DNA of 64,000 nucleotides from Enterococcus sp. ZJ1622 (GCF_011038845.1 NZ_JAAKDW010000007.1:1-64000); one strand, 5' to 3'. Positions 17,108-25,494 are shown, counted from the first letter of the stretch. Numbers and translations: made by a program. Notes: generated by a model not told the origin, from the letters alone.

Positions 17108-17225
17108 ATGACTACCCTTTGACTACCTTTTATGGTATATTCAATGGCAGTTACTTCTAAAGTCATACTATTAAATGGTTGATTTTAAAGTTTTTTTCCA
17201 TTTATATATGTTCACTTCCGTTCTA

Positions 17226-17534
17226 AATTTAGACGCATTTGGACAATTCCAAGATCGCGGAAGTCAGTATCGCCCGATCATTTTTGTTCAGGATGGAGGA
17301 CAAAAAGCGATCGCCGAAAAATCAAAGCTTCACTTGGCAGAAACAGAAAAATATACGAAGCCGATCGTTACAGAAATTCGGCAGGCAACGGTTTTTTGGC
17401 CAGCAGAAAATTATCATCAGCAGTTTTACAAGAAACAGCCGAAACGTTACAAAAAAATCCAGCAAGTACGCAAACAATTTTTGTTCTATCAACGAATAAA
17501 AAACAAATGGCGAAAAAAAGATCGGAAAAAATGA
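17226..17534 (+). pseudogene. msrA: 5'-truncated msrA (peptide methionine sulfoxide reductase A)
   Basis: The frame carries the C-terminal half of MsrA: FGQFQDRGSQYRPIIFVQDG, then KPIVTEI, FWPAENYHQQFYKK and QPKRYKKI, all family landmarks. The N-terminal half, with the catalytic GCFWC motif, is absent; upstream sequence in this frame is AT-rich and unrelated and has no ribosome binding site. MsrA repairs oxidised methionine, and this remnant cannot be active. It is the first clearly host-type sequence to the right of the prophage, so integration or an old deletion probably removed its 5' part. The missing half may lie beyond the left end of the window. Confidence 0.8.
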
Positions 17535-17612
17535 TTTCATTCACTCTTTTATAGAAAAGTGTAGTAAACTGAAGTGGAAGAAAAGAAAGCGTTTTAACTA
17601 GGAGGGAAAGTT

Positions 17613-18602
17613 TTGTACATTGCAGAAGAAACACGTTATGAAAAAATGGAATACCGTCAATCAGGTCGTTCTGGATTGAAATTGCCGCTTTTATCTTTAG
17701 GCTTATGGCAAAATTTCGGCGATTATGATCCTATCAGCAATCAAAGAGAGATTTTAAGAGGCGCTTTTGACATGGGGATCACGCATTTTGATCTAGCGAA
17801 TAACTACGGTGGTCCTGCGGGGGCAGCAGAAAAGAATTTTGGTCGGATTTTTAAAGAAGATTTTCGCCCGTATCGAGATGAAATGATTATTTCCAGTAAA
17901 GCCGGCTACCACATGTGGGAAGGGCCTTATGGCGAATGGGGATCTCGAAAATCGATCATTGCTAGCTGTGACCAGAGTCTGAAGCGAATGGGACTGGATT
18001 ACGTCGATATTTTTTATCATCACCGTCCAGATCCTGACACACCACTGGAAGAAACCGCTGAGGCATTGATGCAGCTTGTTCGTCAAGGCAAAGCGTTATA
18101 TGTAGGTATCTCAAATTATAATGGCGAAGATACGAAAAAAATGGCTGAGATCATGCGTAGAAAAGAAGCACCATTCATCATCCATCAAATGCGTTATAAC
18201 ATGTTTTCTCGGGAACTGCTGGAAGATGATTTAGCGCCAGTATTGGAAGAAGAAGGACTTGGTGCGATCACTTTCAGTCCACTAGCTCAAGGGTTATTGA
18301 CGAATCGTTATTTACATGGGATACCGGAAGATTCTCGTGCCCATCGAAAAGAGATCCCGTTTTTATCAGAAGAACAAGTCACGCCAACTTTACAAAAAAT
18401 CAATGCGCTACAAGAAATTGCTGAAGCACGTGATCAGACACTGGCACAAATGGCTTTAGCCTGGAATTTACGGCAAAAAGCAGTGACGAGTGTACTAGTT
18501 GGTGCTAGTCGCTTGAGTCAGTTGCAGGAAAGTGTACGGATGATGGATAATTTGGAATTTTCAGCAGAAGAAGTAGCGAAAATCGAACAAGTATTGAAAT
18601 AG
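17613..18602 (+). CDS. Aldo/keto reductase, YghZ-like (glyceraldehyde-3-phosphate reductase type)
   Basis: A 329-residue AKR. The TTG at 17613 is taken as start because AGGAGGG lies at 17601-17607 and because family members also begin with a short leader before the M-Y-R-x-x-G-x-SGLxLP motif. The AKR active site is visible: DLANNYG (Asp and catalytic Tyr), SSKAGYHMWEG (Lys) and YHHRPD (His). The E. coli homologue reduces L-glyceraldehyde 3-phosphate and methylglyoxal with NADPH. It stands alone between the msrA remnant and a terminator. GAAAGCGTTTTAA just upstream is a weak match to a CcpA site. Confidence 0.85.
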   Translation: MYIAEETRYEKMEYRQSGRSGLKLPLLSLGLWQNFGDYDPISNQREILRGAFDMGITHFDLANNYGGPAGAAEKNFGRIFKEDFRPYRDEMIISSKAGYHMWEGPYGEWGSRKSIIASCDQSLKRMGLDYVDIFYHHRPDPDTPLEETAEALMQLVRQGKALYVGISNYNGEDTKKMAEIMRRKEAPFIIHQMRYNMFSRELLEDDLAPVLEEEGLGAITFSPLAQGLLTNRYLHGIPEDSRAHRKEIPFLSEEQVTPTLQKINALQEIAEARDQTLAQMALAWNLRQKAVTSVLVGASRLSQLQESVRMMDNLEFSAEEVAKIEQVLK

Positions 18603-18627
18603 ATATCAACAAAGAATAGAGAATCCA

Positions 18628-18668
18628 CCCCTAAGTTTGGTCAAAAGCCGATTTTTAGGGGTTTTTTT
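18628..18668 (+). terminator. Terminator of the aldo/keto reductase gene
   Basis: Stem CCCCTAA/TTAGGGG with a 20-nt loop, followed by seven T. Confidence 0.75.
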
Positions 18669-18728
18669 GTGAAAAACAAGTTTGTGCTTTAAAAATCAAC
18701 GATTAACAGCTACAATAATCATGAGATT

Positions 18729-18781
18729 CATCTGATGATTTTTCGGTAAATTTGAAAATAATTGGGAACATACAGCTGATG
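18729..18781 (+). promoter_or_regulatory. Putative GntR operators upstream of the regulator gene
   Basis: CATCTGATG (18729-18737) and the related CAGCTGATG (18773-18781) flank the promoter region of the GntR gene. The 9-mer CATC(A/T)GATG is itself palindromic and occurs twice more in the long inverted repeat after the gene, so autoregulation is likely. Confidence 0.5.
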
Positions 18782-18801
18782 TATCGAATGGAGGGAGAAA
18801 G

Positions 18802-19500
18802 TTGGAAGAAAGCAAAACGTTAGTCGAAGTAACGACAGAAAAAATTCTTCAATATATGACGGCGCACGATCTGCAAGTGGGTGACAAATTGCCAAATGAA
18901 TATGAGTTGTCCCATTACTTGGATGTGGGTAGAAGCACGATCCGAGAATCAGTGAGGACTTTGGTCTCACGGAATATCTTGGAAGTACGTCAAGGAGCAG
19001 GGACGTTTGTCAGCGACAAGCGGGGGATCGTGAACGATCCATTAGGCTTTTCACTGATCAAAGACCGTGACCGGATGATTCAGGATCTTTTTGAGTTGAG
19101 GTATTTGCTGGAACCCAAGATGGCCGGGCTGGCAGCGCGTCATGCCACGAAAGAGCAAATTGATGAAATGAAGGAACTGATACAGAAAATCGAACGATCG
19201 TTTATCGAAGGGACTACTGAACATGTCGCATTGGATATCGATTTTCATACGACGATCGCTGAGGCTAGCGGGAATGTCGCGCTATTTCATATCATTCCGA
19301 TCATCAACGAATCGATCGCTTTGTTCAATAAAAACTATGATATCGCGCATTTGAAAAATGAAACGATCGATATCCATCTTGAGATCGTCAAAGCCATCGA
19401 GCAGCGAAATGAATTAGCAGCATTGGATGCGATGACTGTCCATATGGCGATGAATCGCAAAGAATTACAAAAGATCATTGCGATGAAAGAAAGTATTTGA
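18802..19500 (+). CDS. GntR/FadR-family transcriptional regulator
   Basis: A 232-residue regulator. Residues 5-75 are the winged helix (LPNEYELSHYLDVGRSTIRE, then RQGAGTFVS). Residues 85-225 are the FCD effector domain with LDIDFHTTIAEASGN and later His residues that bind a metal in this family. The start is TTG at 18802 after GGAGGGAG. It lies directly upstream of a PTS IIC and a GH1 glycosidase, separated by a 38-bp palindrome, so it most likely represses them and responds to a sugar phosphate or sugar acid. The ligand cannot be read from the sequence. Confidence 0.85.
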   Translation: MEESKTLVEVTTEKILQYMTAHDLQVGDKLPNEYELSHYLDVGRSTIRESVRTLVSRNILEVRQGAGTFVSDKRGIVNDPLGFSLIKDRDRMIQDLFELRYLLEPKMAGLAARHATKEQIDEMKELIQKIERSFIEGTTEHVALDIDFHTTIAEASGNVALFHIIPIINESIALFNKNYDIAHLKNETIDIHLEIVKAIEQRNELAALDAMTVHMAMNRKELQKIIAMKESI

Positions 19501-19503
19501 CAG

Positions 19504-19541
19504 TTCATCTGATGTATTTTATGATAAATACATCAGATGAA
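19504..19541 (+). promoter_or_regulatory. 38-bp palindromic operator between GntR and PTS genes
   Basis: Perfect 16-nt arms (19504-19519 and 19526-19541) around TATGAT. Each arm contains CATC(A/T)GATG, the sequence also present upstream of the GntR gene. No T tract follows, so an operator is likelier than a terminator. Confidence 0.7.
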
Positions 19542-19604
19542 TTTTGAGGGGGAAGATCAGTAAACAACTAAAGGGTGAGGACTATCTTATTTTTTTACAA
19601 TCGA

Positions 19605-19619
19605 ATGTAAGCGCTACAT
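19605..19619 (+). promoter_or_regulatory. Candidate CcpA (cre-like) site
   Basis: ATGTAAGCGCTACAT fits WTGNAANCGNWNNCW with one mismatch and is almost palindromic. It lies 40 nt before the PTS IIC start, which fits carbon catabolite control of this operon. Confidence 0.5.
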
Positions 19620-19659
19620 AATAATGTGCAAAGAAAAGAATCCGCAAGGGGGAGCCGCG

Positions 19660-20967
19660 ATGCAAACGGGGTTTATGGATAAACTAGCAACGGTTTTAGG
19701 GAACGTAGCAACAAGAATCAATAGTTGGCGCTATATCATGGTGATCAAAAATGCTTTTGCTGCATTGATTCCAGTGATTATCACAGGAGCATTTGGTACA
19801 TTGTTCTCTGCAATGGTCTTTGATTCGGAAAATGGGTTGGCACAAATCAGTTTTCTACGTTTTTTAGAAGAACTGAAACCAATTGCTTCTGCTATTAGTT
19901 ATGTTACATTAAGCTTTTTGACGATTTACGCCGTTTTTCTGATCGGGATCGAATTAGCGAAACTGAATAAAGTAGATGGCGTGTTTCCAGGGATCATCGC
20001 AGTCATGTCCTATTTATCTGTCAATCCGACTGTCTATGAATTTGTCAGTGAAGACCGGACGACGATGGTAGAAAATGTGCTGGCAAAACAATATACAGAT
20101 ACAAAAGGGTTATTTCTAGGGATGTTTATTGCCATTGTCTCGATCGAACTGTATTGCTGGCTGAGAAAACAGAAAAGCTTGCAGCTGAGAATGCCGGATA
20201 CGGTCCCAGCCAATGTTTCCGCCAGTTTTTCTGCCTTGTTCCCAACGATCCTGACAGTGACGATCATTGCGGCGGCGGGTTTTGCTATCAAAGAGATCAC
20301 AGGAATGTACCTATACGATATTATTTATAACGTTGTCCAACGACCTTTAGAAGGGGTCGTCCAAGGACTCCCAGGTATTTTACTGTTGATGTTTATCGCA
20401 CAAGTCTTTTGGGTGATTGGTATTCATGGCAATCAAATGGTGAAACCTATCCGCGAACCGCTTCTATTAGCTGCGATCGCCGTAAATACAGAAGCGTTCG
20501 AGGCCGGAAAAGCAGTGCCCAATATCATTACGATGCCATTTTGGGATATGTACATGAGCATGGGCGGTTCGGGCGTGACGATTGGTTTACTGATTGCTAT
20601 TTTACTTGTAGGGAAAAGAGAAGATATGCGTCAGATCACGAAATTGTCTTTGGCGCCAGGAATCTTCAATATCAATGAACCGGTTATTTTCGGGATGCCC
20701 ATCATGTTGAATCCGATTCTGGCGATTCCTTTTATCTTGACCCCACTGATCACAGGGACGATCGGCTATTTTGCGACCGCTTTAGGATTTGCGGCCAAAG
20801 CAGTCGTGATGGTTCCTTGGCCGATGCCACCGATCGTCAATGCCTATCTGGCGACTGCGGGTGATATTGGCGCGGTAGTGACACAGATCGTGTGTATCCT
20901 TGTTTCGATCCTGATTTATCTGCCATTTGTGAAAGTATCGAATCGTACTATAAATGAAGTGAATTAA
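19660..20967 (+). CDS. PTS lactose/cellobiose-type EIIC permease
   Basis: A 435-residue membrane protein of the Lac/CelB EIIC family with about ten hydrophobic segments; signature stretches are IGIELAKLNKVDGVFPG, GIHGNQMVKPI and LAPGIFNINEPVIFGMPI. The start at 19660 has GGGGGAG; the frame begins 36 nt earlier without a ribosome binding site. The permease takes up and phosphorylates a beta-glucoside, and the adjacent GH1 enzyme would split the product. No IIA or IIB is in this operon, so they must come from elsewhere, plausibly from the cellobiose operon 1.7 kb downstream. Confidence 0.87.
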   Translation: MQTGFMDKLATVLGNVATRINSWRYIMVIKNAFAALIPVIITGAFGTLFSAMVFDSENGLAQISFLRFLEELKPIASAISYVTLSFLTIYAVFLIGIELAKLNKVDGVFPGIIAVMSYLSVNPTVYEFVSEDRTTMVENVLAKQYTDTKGLFLGMFIAIVSIELYCWLRKQKSLQLRMPDTVPANVSASFSALFPTILTVTIIAAAGFAIKEITGMYLYDIIYNVVQRPLEGVVQGLPGILLLMFIAQVFWVIGIHGNQMVKPIREPLLLAAIAVNTEAFEAGKAVPNIITMPFWDMYMSMGGSGVTIGLLIAILLVGKREDMRQITKLSLAPGIFNINEPVIFGMPIMLNPILAIPFILTPLITGTIGYFATALGFAAKAVVMVPWPMPPIVNAYLATAGDIGAVVTQIVCILVSILIYLPFVKVSNRTINEVN

Positions 20968-20995
20968 AAATGAAGCAAATTCAATCGGGAGGCAA

Positions 20996-22414
20996 ATGAT
21001 GAAAATAAACATACCTAGACAGTTTATTCTTGGGGCTGCATCTTCTGCATGGCAAACAGAAGGATGGAAAGGAAAAAAAGAAGGGCAAGATTCCTTTATC
21101 GATAGCTGGTATAAAAATGAAAACTTTGTCTGGCACAACGGTTATGGTCCAGCTGTAGCGACGAATTTTATGGAAAACTATCAGCAGGATGTCGAATTGA
21201 TGAAGCAGATCCATCTGACACACTACCGCACATCGATCAATTGGGCCCGTTTTTTCACAGATTATGAACGATGCATCGTGGATGAAGAGTACGCGGCACA
21301 TATCAATCGAGTGGTTGATGCATTGATTGAAGCTGGAGTGGAGCCAATGCTTTGTTTAGAACATTACGAAGTGCCTGCTTTTCTCATGGAGAAATACGAT
21401 GGCTGGTCTTCGAGAAAAGTAGTGGATTTTTACGCTGCCTATGCGCGGATCGCTTTTGAGCGCTACGGTGATCGCGTGAAGCACTGGTTTACGTTTAATG
21501 AACCAATCGTACCGCAAACCCGCTGTTATCTAGATGCCGTTCGCTGGCCACATGAGCAGGATACGAAAAAATGGATGCTGTGGAATTACCATAAAGTGTT
21601 GGCTTCAGCAAAAGCTGTCGAAGCTTACCATCAGGGAAATTACAGCGGCCGAATCGGCTGTATACTGAACCCTGAAATGGTCTATGCTCGGTCTTCTTCT
21701 CCAGCTGATCAAAAAGCGGCCCATATGTATGATCTATTTTTCAATCGTGTGTATTTCGATCCGATGGTGAATGGGGAGTACGCAGAAGAATTGACTGATT
21801 TGTGTAAAAAGCACCAGATCTACTTCGATCCAACAAAAGACGATCTGAAAGTCATCAAAGAGAATCGAGTCGATTTTCTGGGGATCAATCAGTATTATCC
21901 GAAGCGAGTCCGCGCGCCGCGTTATCAATGGAATGAGGCGACGCCTTTTCATCCAGAAGCTTATTATGAGCTATTCGACTTGCCAGGAAAACGGATGAAT
22001 CTCTCACGAGGATGGGAAATCCATCCTGAGATCATGTATGATATGGCGATGTATTTGAAAAACAATTATCACAACATTCCTTGGCTGATCACGGAAAATG
22101 GGATGGGTAGGGAAAATGAAGAACAATTCATGGATGAGAATGGAATCGTGCAAGACGATTATCGTATGGCGTTCATCGGGCAGCATCTCCGTTACTTGAT
22201 CAAAGCGACTGAAGAAGGTGCCAATTGCGAAGGTTATATGCTTTGGGCATTTACCGATTGTGTTTCGCCGATGAATGCGTTCAAAAATCGTTATGGATTA
22301 GTCAGGATCGAATTAAATGAAGCACGCACGAGAAGTTTGAAAAAATCAGCAAGCTGGTATCAGTCATTGATCGATACGAGAACATTCGAATTGCCTGATG
22401 AAATGTATCGATAA
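20996..22414 (+). CDS. 6-phospho-beta-glucosidase, glycoside hydrolase family 1
   Basis: A 472-residue GH1 enzyme. The acid/base is E169 in TFNEP and the nucleophile is E367 in ITENG; the N-terminal FILGAASSAWQTEG motif binds the sugar. It hydrolyses phosphorylated beta-glucosides delivered by the PTS to glucose 6-phosphate and an aglycone or sugar. Two tandem ATG codons (20996, 20999) follow GGGAGG. It lies 28 nt behind the EIIC gene, forming a two-gene operon under the GntR regulator and ending in a strong terminator. The exact substrate is not evident. Confidence 0.9.
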   Translation: MMKINIPRQFILGAASSAWQTEGWKGKKEGQDSFIDSWYKNENFVWHNGYGPAVATNFMENYQQDVELMKQIHLTHYRTSINWARFFTDYERCIVDEEYAAHINRVVDALIEAGVEPMLCLEHYEVPAFLMEKYDGWSSRKVVDFYAAYARIAFERYGDRVKHWFTFNEPIVPQTRCYLDAVRWPHEQDTKKWMLWNYHKVLASAKAVEAYHQGNYSGRIGCILNPEMVYARSSSPADQKAAHMYDLFFNRVYFDPMVNGEYAEELTDLCKKHQIYFDPTKDDLKVIKENRVDFLGINQYYPKRVRAPRYQWNEATPFHPEAYYELFDLPGKRMNLSRGWEIHPEIMYDMAMYLKNNYHNIPWLITENGMGRENEEQFMDENGIVQDDYRMAFIGQHLRYLIKATEEGANCEGYMLWAFTDCVSPMNAFKNRYGLVRIELNEARTRSLKKSASWYQSLIDTRTFELPDEMYR

Positions 22415-22432
22415 ATAGGAATAAGCTTGGAT

Positions 22433-22484
22433 CAGTCTGTGGAAGTTAGCGTAGAACGTAACTTTCACAGACTGGTATTTTTTT
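22433..22484 (+). terminator. Terminator of the GH1 operon
   Basis: Sixteen-nt arms (22433-22448 and 22459-22474) with a single mismatch pair, a 10-nt loop and a following T run. Confidence 0.8.
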
Positions 22485-22507
22485 GTCTAGTTATCAGATA
22501 ATATTTA

Positions 22508-22545
22508 CACACTAAAAATAGTGTGCAAATAAAAACTTAGTGTGC
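22508..22545 (+). promoter_or_regulatory. Candidate upstream activating sequence for the sigma-54 promoter
   Basis: CACACTA and TAGTGTG (22508-22514, 22519-22525) form a perfect inverted repeat, and TTAGTGTGC recurs at 22537-22545. The block is 60-95 bp upstream of the -24 element, the expected place for a LevR/CelR-type enhancer-binding activator. No such activator is encoded in the window. Confidence 0.55.
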
Positions 22546-22603
22546 GTACATATGGTATAGACCTAAAACCCTTGATAGGACAGCGATGAAGCGCTTTAAA
22601 TTT

Positions 22604-22619
22604 TGGCACGATACTTGCT
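22604..22619 (+). promoter_or_regulatory. Sigma-54 (RpoN) -24/-12 promoter
   Basis: TGGCAC, five bases, TTGCT is an exact match to the TGGCAC-N5-TTGCW consensus. It is 38 nt before the EIIB start codon. Several PTS operons of low-GC Gram-positive bacteria are sigma-54 dependent. Confidence 0.88.
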
Positions 22620-22657
22620 TTATATAAAAGTGTAAAAGAGAAAGGGAAGTGTTAATT

Positions 22658-22978
22658 ATGGAAAAGAAAACAATCATGCTTGTCTGCTCAGCTGGAATGA
22701 GTACGAGTCTACTCGTTACAAAGATGCAAAAAGCAGCAGAAGAAAAAGGGGTCGAAGCAGACATCTTCGCTGTATCTGCCTCAGATGCAGATAACCAATT
22801 GGAAACTAAAAATGTAGACGTTTTACTTTTAGGTCCTCAAGTCCGTTTCATGGAAAAACAATTTGCTGAAAAGCTTGAACCTAAGGGAATTCCATTAGAT
22901 GTGATCAATATGGCAGATTACGGTATGATGAATGGCGCGAAAGTCCTTGAACAAGCTGAAAACCTGATCAGCAAATAA
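22658..22978 (+). CDS. PTS lactose/cellobiose-type EIIB
   Basis: A 106-residue protein with the phosphocysteine loop MLVCSAGMSTSLL (Cys10), as in CelA/ChbB. It accepts phosphate from EIIA and passes it to the incoming sugar. The ATG at 22658 is chosen over an in-frame GTG at 22649 because AAAGGGAAG lies at the correct distance. First gene of the sigma-54-driven IIB-IIA-IIC operon. Confidence 0.9.
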   Translation: MEKKTIMLVCSAGMSTSLLVTKMQKAAEEKGVEADIFAVSASDADNQLETKNVDVLLLGPQVRFMEKQFAEKLEPKGIPLDVINMADYGMMNGAKVLEQAENLISK

Positions 22979-23000
22979 TCAAAAACGGAGGAAACGAATT

Positions 23001-23318
23001 ATGGAAGAGCAAAAAAATCTCGAAGCCATCATGGGGTTGATCATGTTTGGCGGGAATGCAAAAAGCGATGCAATGGAAGCGATTGCCGCAGCGAAAAAAG
23101 GTGACTTTGAAACGGCAGATGCCAAAATCAAAGATGCGGAAGAGTCTTTGGTACAAGCACACCATTCACAAACGGAGATGCTGACGCAAGAAGCACAAGG
23201 CAATCATGTGGAAGTGACACTGCTGACTGTCCACAGTCAAGATCACCTGATGACTTCGATTGCTTTCACCGATTTGGCAAAAGAAATCATTGATCTATAT
23301 CGTCGGTTAGACGCGTAG
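23001..23318 (+). CDS. PTS lactose/cellobiose-type EIIA
   Basis: A 105-residue helical protein of the LacF/CelC family. The active-site region TVHSQDHLMTSIAF includes H78, the phosphorylated histidine of the family, with H82 close by. It forms a homotrimer and transfers phosphate from HPr to EIIB. GGAGG precedes the start. Middle gene of the operon. Confidence 0.9.
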   Translation: MEEQKNLEAIMGLIMFGGNAKSDAMEAIAAAKKGDFETADAKIKDAEESLVQAHHSQTEMLTQEAQGNHVEVTLLTVHSQDHLMTSIAFTDLAKEIIDLYRRLDA

Positions 23319-23345
23319 TAAAGAAGAAGGAAGGAGAAAAAAGTA

Positions 23346-24599
23346 ATGGATAAATTTGTTGCATTTATGGAGAAACATTTTATACCGGTTGCATCTAAGA
23401 TTGGTGCACAACGGCATTTAGTCGCGATTCGTGATTCGTTTATGGTAAGTATGCCGCTGATGATCTTAGGGGCTTTAGCGGTAATGATCAATAACTTGCC
23501 GATCCCGGGATTCCAAGAACTGATGAATTCGATTTTCGGAGGGGAAGCGTGGAAAGGATTCGGAGCCTCTGCTTGGAATGGTACATTTGCGATACTTTCT
23601 GTACTTATTGCATTCTTACTTGCGTATCATTTAGCCAATGGTTATCGTAAAGACGGCGTATCTGCCGGCGTGATTTCATTAGGATCATTCTTCGCATTAG
23701 GCGGAGCTTTGGGCATGAGCTCAAATGGATTGTTTATCGCTATTATCGTTGGGATTATTTCAACAGAGATTTTTGTACGTTTGAGCGGAAATGAAAAATT
23801 GATCATCAAGATGCCTGATGGGGTACCGCCAGCAGTGGCAAAAGCATTTGCTTCATTATTGCCAGCAATGATCACGATCTCAGCATTTGCATTAGTTGCA
23901 GCGATTTTTGCAGCATTTGGCGTAGATGATATCGTAGGCGCTTTCTATACAGCTGTCCAAGAACCATTCATGGGATTGGCAAACTCATATCCATCTGCTT
24001 TGCTTTTGGCATTCATTACACCATTCTTATGGTTCTTTGGATTACACGGAGCAAACATGGTCGATCCGTTGATGCAGACGATCAATGCACCAGCGATCGA
24101 AGCAAACGTCAATGCTATCGCAGCTGGACACAGTGCGCCATTTATCGTGAACAAACCTTTCTTTGACAGTTTTGTCAATCTAGGCGGTACTGGCGCGACA
24201 TTAGGGTTGTTGCTGGCTATCTACTTAGTGGGGCGCAAAAACAAACCTTATATGGTCGTAACGAACTTGTCGATCGCACCAGGTGTCTTCAATATCAATG
24301 AACCAACGATGTTTGGATTGCCGATCGTATTGAATCCAATCATGTTTATTCCATTCATCTTGACACCGATGATCCTTGTAAGTGTGGCGTATTTTGCGAC
24401 ATCAACAGGCTTAGTGCCAGCTGCTACAGTGATGCCGCCATGGGTCACACCACCGATCATTGGCGGAGTGTTAGCAACGAAAAGTATCGCTGGCGGCGTG
24501 TTGGCTGCTGTGAACTTGATTCTTTCTGTATTGATCTACATGCCATTTGTCAAAGTAGCGACGATCCAAGAAAGAAGAAAAGAAGCGTTAGACGCATAA
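23346..24599 (+). CDS. PTS cellobiose-type EIIC permease
   Basis: A 417-residue membrane protein of the Lac/CelB EIIC family (DSFMVSMPLMILGALAVMIN; FGLHGANMVDPLM; LSIAPGVFNINEPTMFGLPI). It has about ten membrane segments and is clearly homologous to the EIIC at 19660, with greater similarity in the NINEP region. AAGGAGAAA precedes the ATG. Together with EIIB and EIIA it forms a complete beta-glucoside transporter. No phospho-glucosidase is in the operon; the GH1 gene upstream could supply that step. Confidence 0.9.
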   Translation: MDKFVAFMEKHFIPVASKIGAQRHLVAIRDSFMVSMPLMILGALAVMINNLPIPGFQELMNSIFGGEAWKGFGASAWNGTFAILSVLIAFLLAYHLANGYRKDGVSAGVISLGSFFALGGALGMSSNGLFIAIIVGIISTEIFVRLSGNEKLIIKMPDGVPPAVAKAFASLLPAMITISAFALVAAIFAAFGVDDIVGAFYTAVQEPFMGLANSYPSALLLAFITPFLWFFGLHGANMVDPLMQTINAPAIEANVNAIAAGHSAPFIVNKPFFDSFVNLGGTGATLGLLLAIYLVGRKNKPYMVVTNLSIAPGVFNINEPTMFGLPIVLNPIMFIPFILTPMILVSVAYFATSTGLVPAATVMPPWVTPPIIGGVLATKSIAGGVLAAVNLILSVLIYMPFVKVATIQERRKEALDA

Positions 24600-24610
24600 A
24601 AAATAAAAGA

Positions 24611-24647
24611 GAAGCAGACCTGGCGAAACAGGATCTGCTTCTTTTTT
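24611..24647 (+). terminator. Terminator of the cellobiose PTS operon
   Basis: Arms GAAGCAGA-CCTG and CAGGA-TCTGCTTC around GCGAAA, followed by six T. Confidence 0.8.
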
Positions 24648-24679
24648 CTTCCAATTTCGTGACCATTCATGAAAAGATA

Positions 24680-24769
24680 GTTAAAAAATTTTCGTGGATG
24701 AAAATATGGGAAACCATTTTCACAAAATTTTTCTTAACCCTCAAAGCTGAACGGCACTGTCACAACCTC
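24680..24769 (-). repeat. Hairpin repeat family, reverse copy
   Basis: Read on the minus strand: GAGGTTGTGACAG head, then arms GTTAAGAAAAATTTT and AAAATTTTTTAAC around a loop TTTCCCATATTTTC. Head and loop match the tandem copies at 28.2-28.6 kb, while the arm sequence is different. It overlaps the 3' end of the methyltransferase gene. Confidence 0.65.
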
Positions 24770-25494
24770 TTTTCCGCTGATACTATCAACATCATCGGCC
24801 GCCGCATTTCATCTTCCATTCCTGGTTGATCCATCATATCCTCTGGTGGCATGGGCTCAATGACGTGGTTGATCTGGAAGCCAGTTGTGAGTAGTGTCTC
24901 TAAATAAGTCGTCAATGTCCGATGGTATTTTTTGACGGGAGATCCCAAAAAATTCGTGAGCCGTTCTCCTTCTTCAAAATAATGATCGACTGGAAAGTGC
25001 TGGATTCGGTTCTCATCATCATAAATCCAGTCTTGGTCACCAGAAGCAGTAAAGACAGGATGTTCGACAGAAAAAATAAATTGTCCTTCTGGTTTCAAAT
25101 AACGATTGATTTTTTTGACGAGCGCATCGAATGATTCGACGTAATGGAACGCTAAGGAGCTGAATACGATATCGAATGTGTTTTCTTCAAAAGAAACTTC
25201 TGAAATATCTTCATGGAGATAAGTGATCGTTCCATACAATGGCTGTTCTTTTGCGACTTGCAGCATCTTTTTCGACAAATCGACGCCTATTACTTTTTTT
25301 GCGCCATGTTCAGCAGCATATCTGCAATGCCAGCCATATCCGCATCCAAGATCCAGTACGCATTTTTCTTTGAAATCAGGAAGCAGTTTTTCCAGAGCCG
25401 ACCATTCACCAGCTCCTTCCAGGCCTTTTTGGCTTCGTGCCATCTGACTGTAATTCGTAAAGAAATCAGGGTTGTCATAAACTGTTTTTTTCAT
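24760..25494 (-). CDS. Class I SAM-dependent methyltransferase
   Basis: A 244-residue protein with motif I VLDLGCGYGWH (residues 46-56), the acidic IGVDLSKKML strand, DIVFSSLAFHY and LKPEGQFIFSVEHP, a standard Methyltransf_11/25 fold. The C-terminal part (about 150-244) is family specific and contains HRTLTTYLETLLTTGFQI. The substrate cannot be read; homologues are annotated only as small-molecule methyltransferases. It is transcribed alone, with AGGAGG just ahead of the start. Confidence 0.85.
   Translation of the reverse strand: MKKTVYDNPDFFTNYSQMARSQKGLEGAGEWSALEKLLPDFKEKCVLDLGCGYGWHCRYAAEHGAKKVIGVDLSKKMLQVAKEQPLYGTITYLHEDISEVSFEENTFDIVFSSLAFHYVESFDALVKKINRYLKPEGQFIFSVEHPVFTASGDQDWIYDDENRIQHFPVDHYFEEGERLTNFLGSPVKKYHRTLTTYLETLLTTGFQINHVIEPMPPEDMMDQPGMEDEMRRPMMLIVSAEKRL

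Noticed and set aside
22590-22605. CcpA site GAAGCGCTTTAAA upstream of the sigma-54 promoter
   Set aside because: It lacks one base of the cre spacing and the flanking conserved TG...CA, so it is too weak to list.
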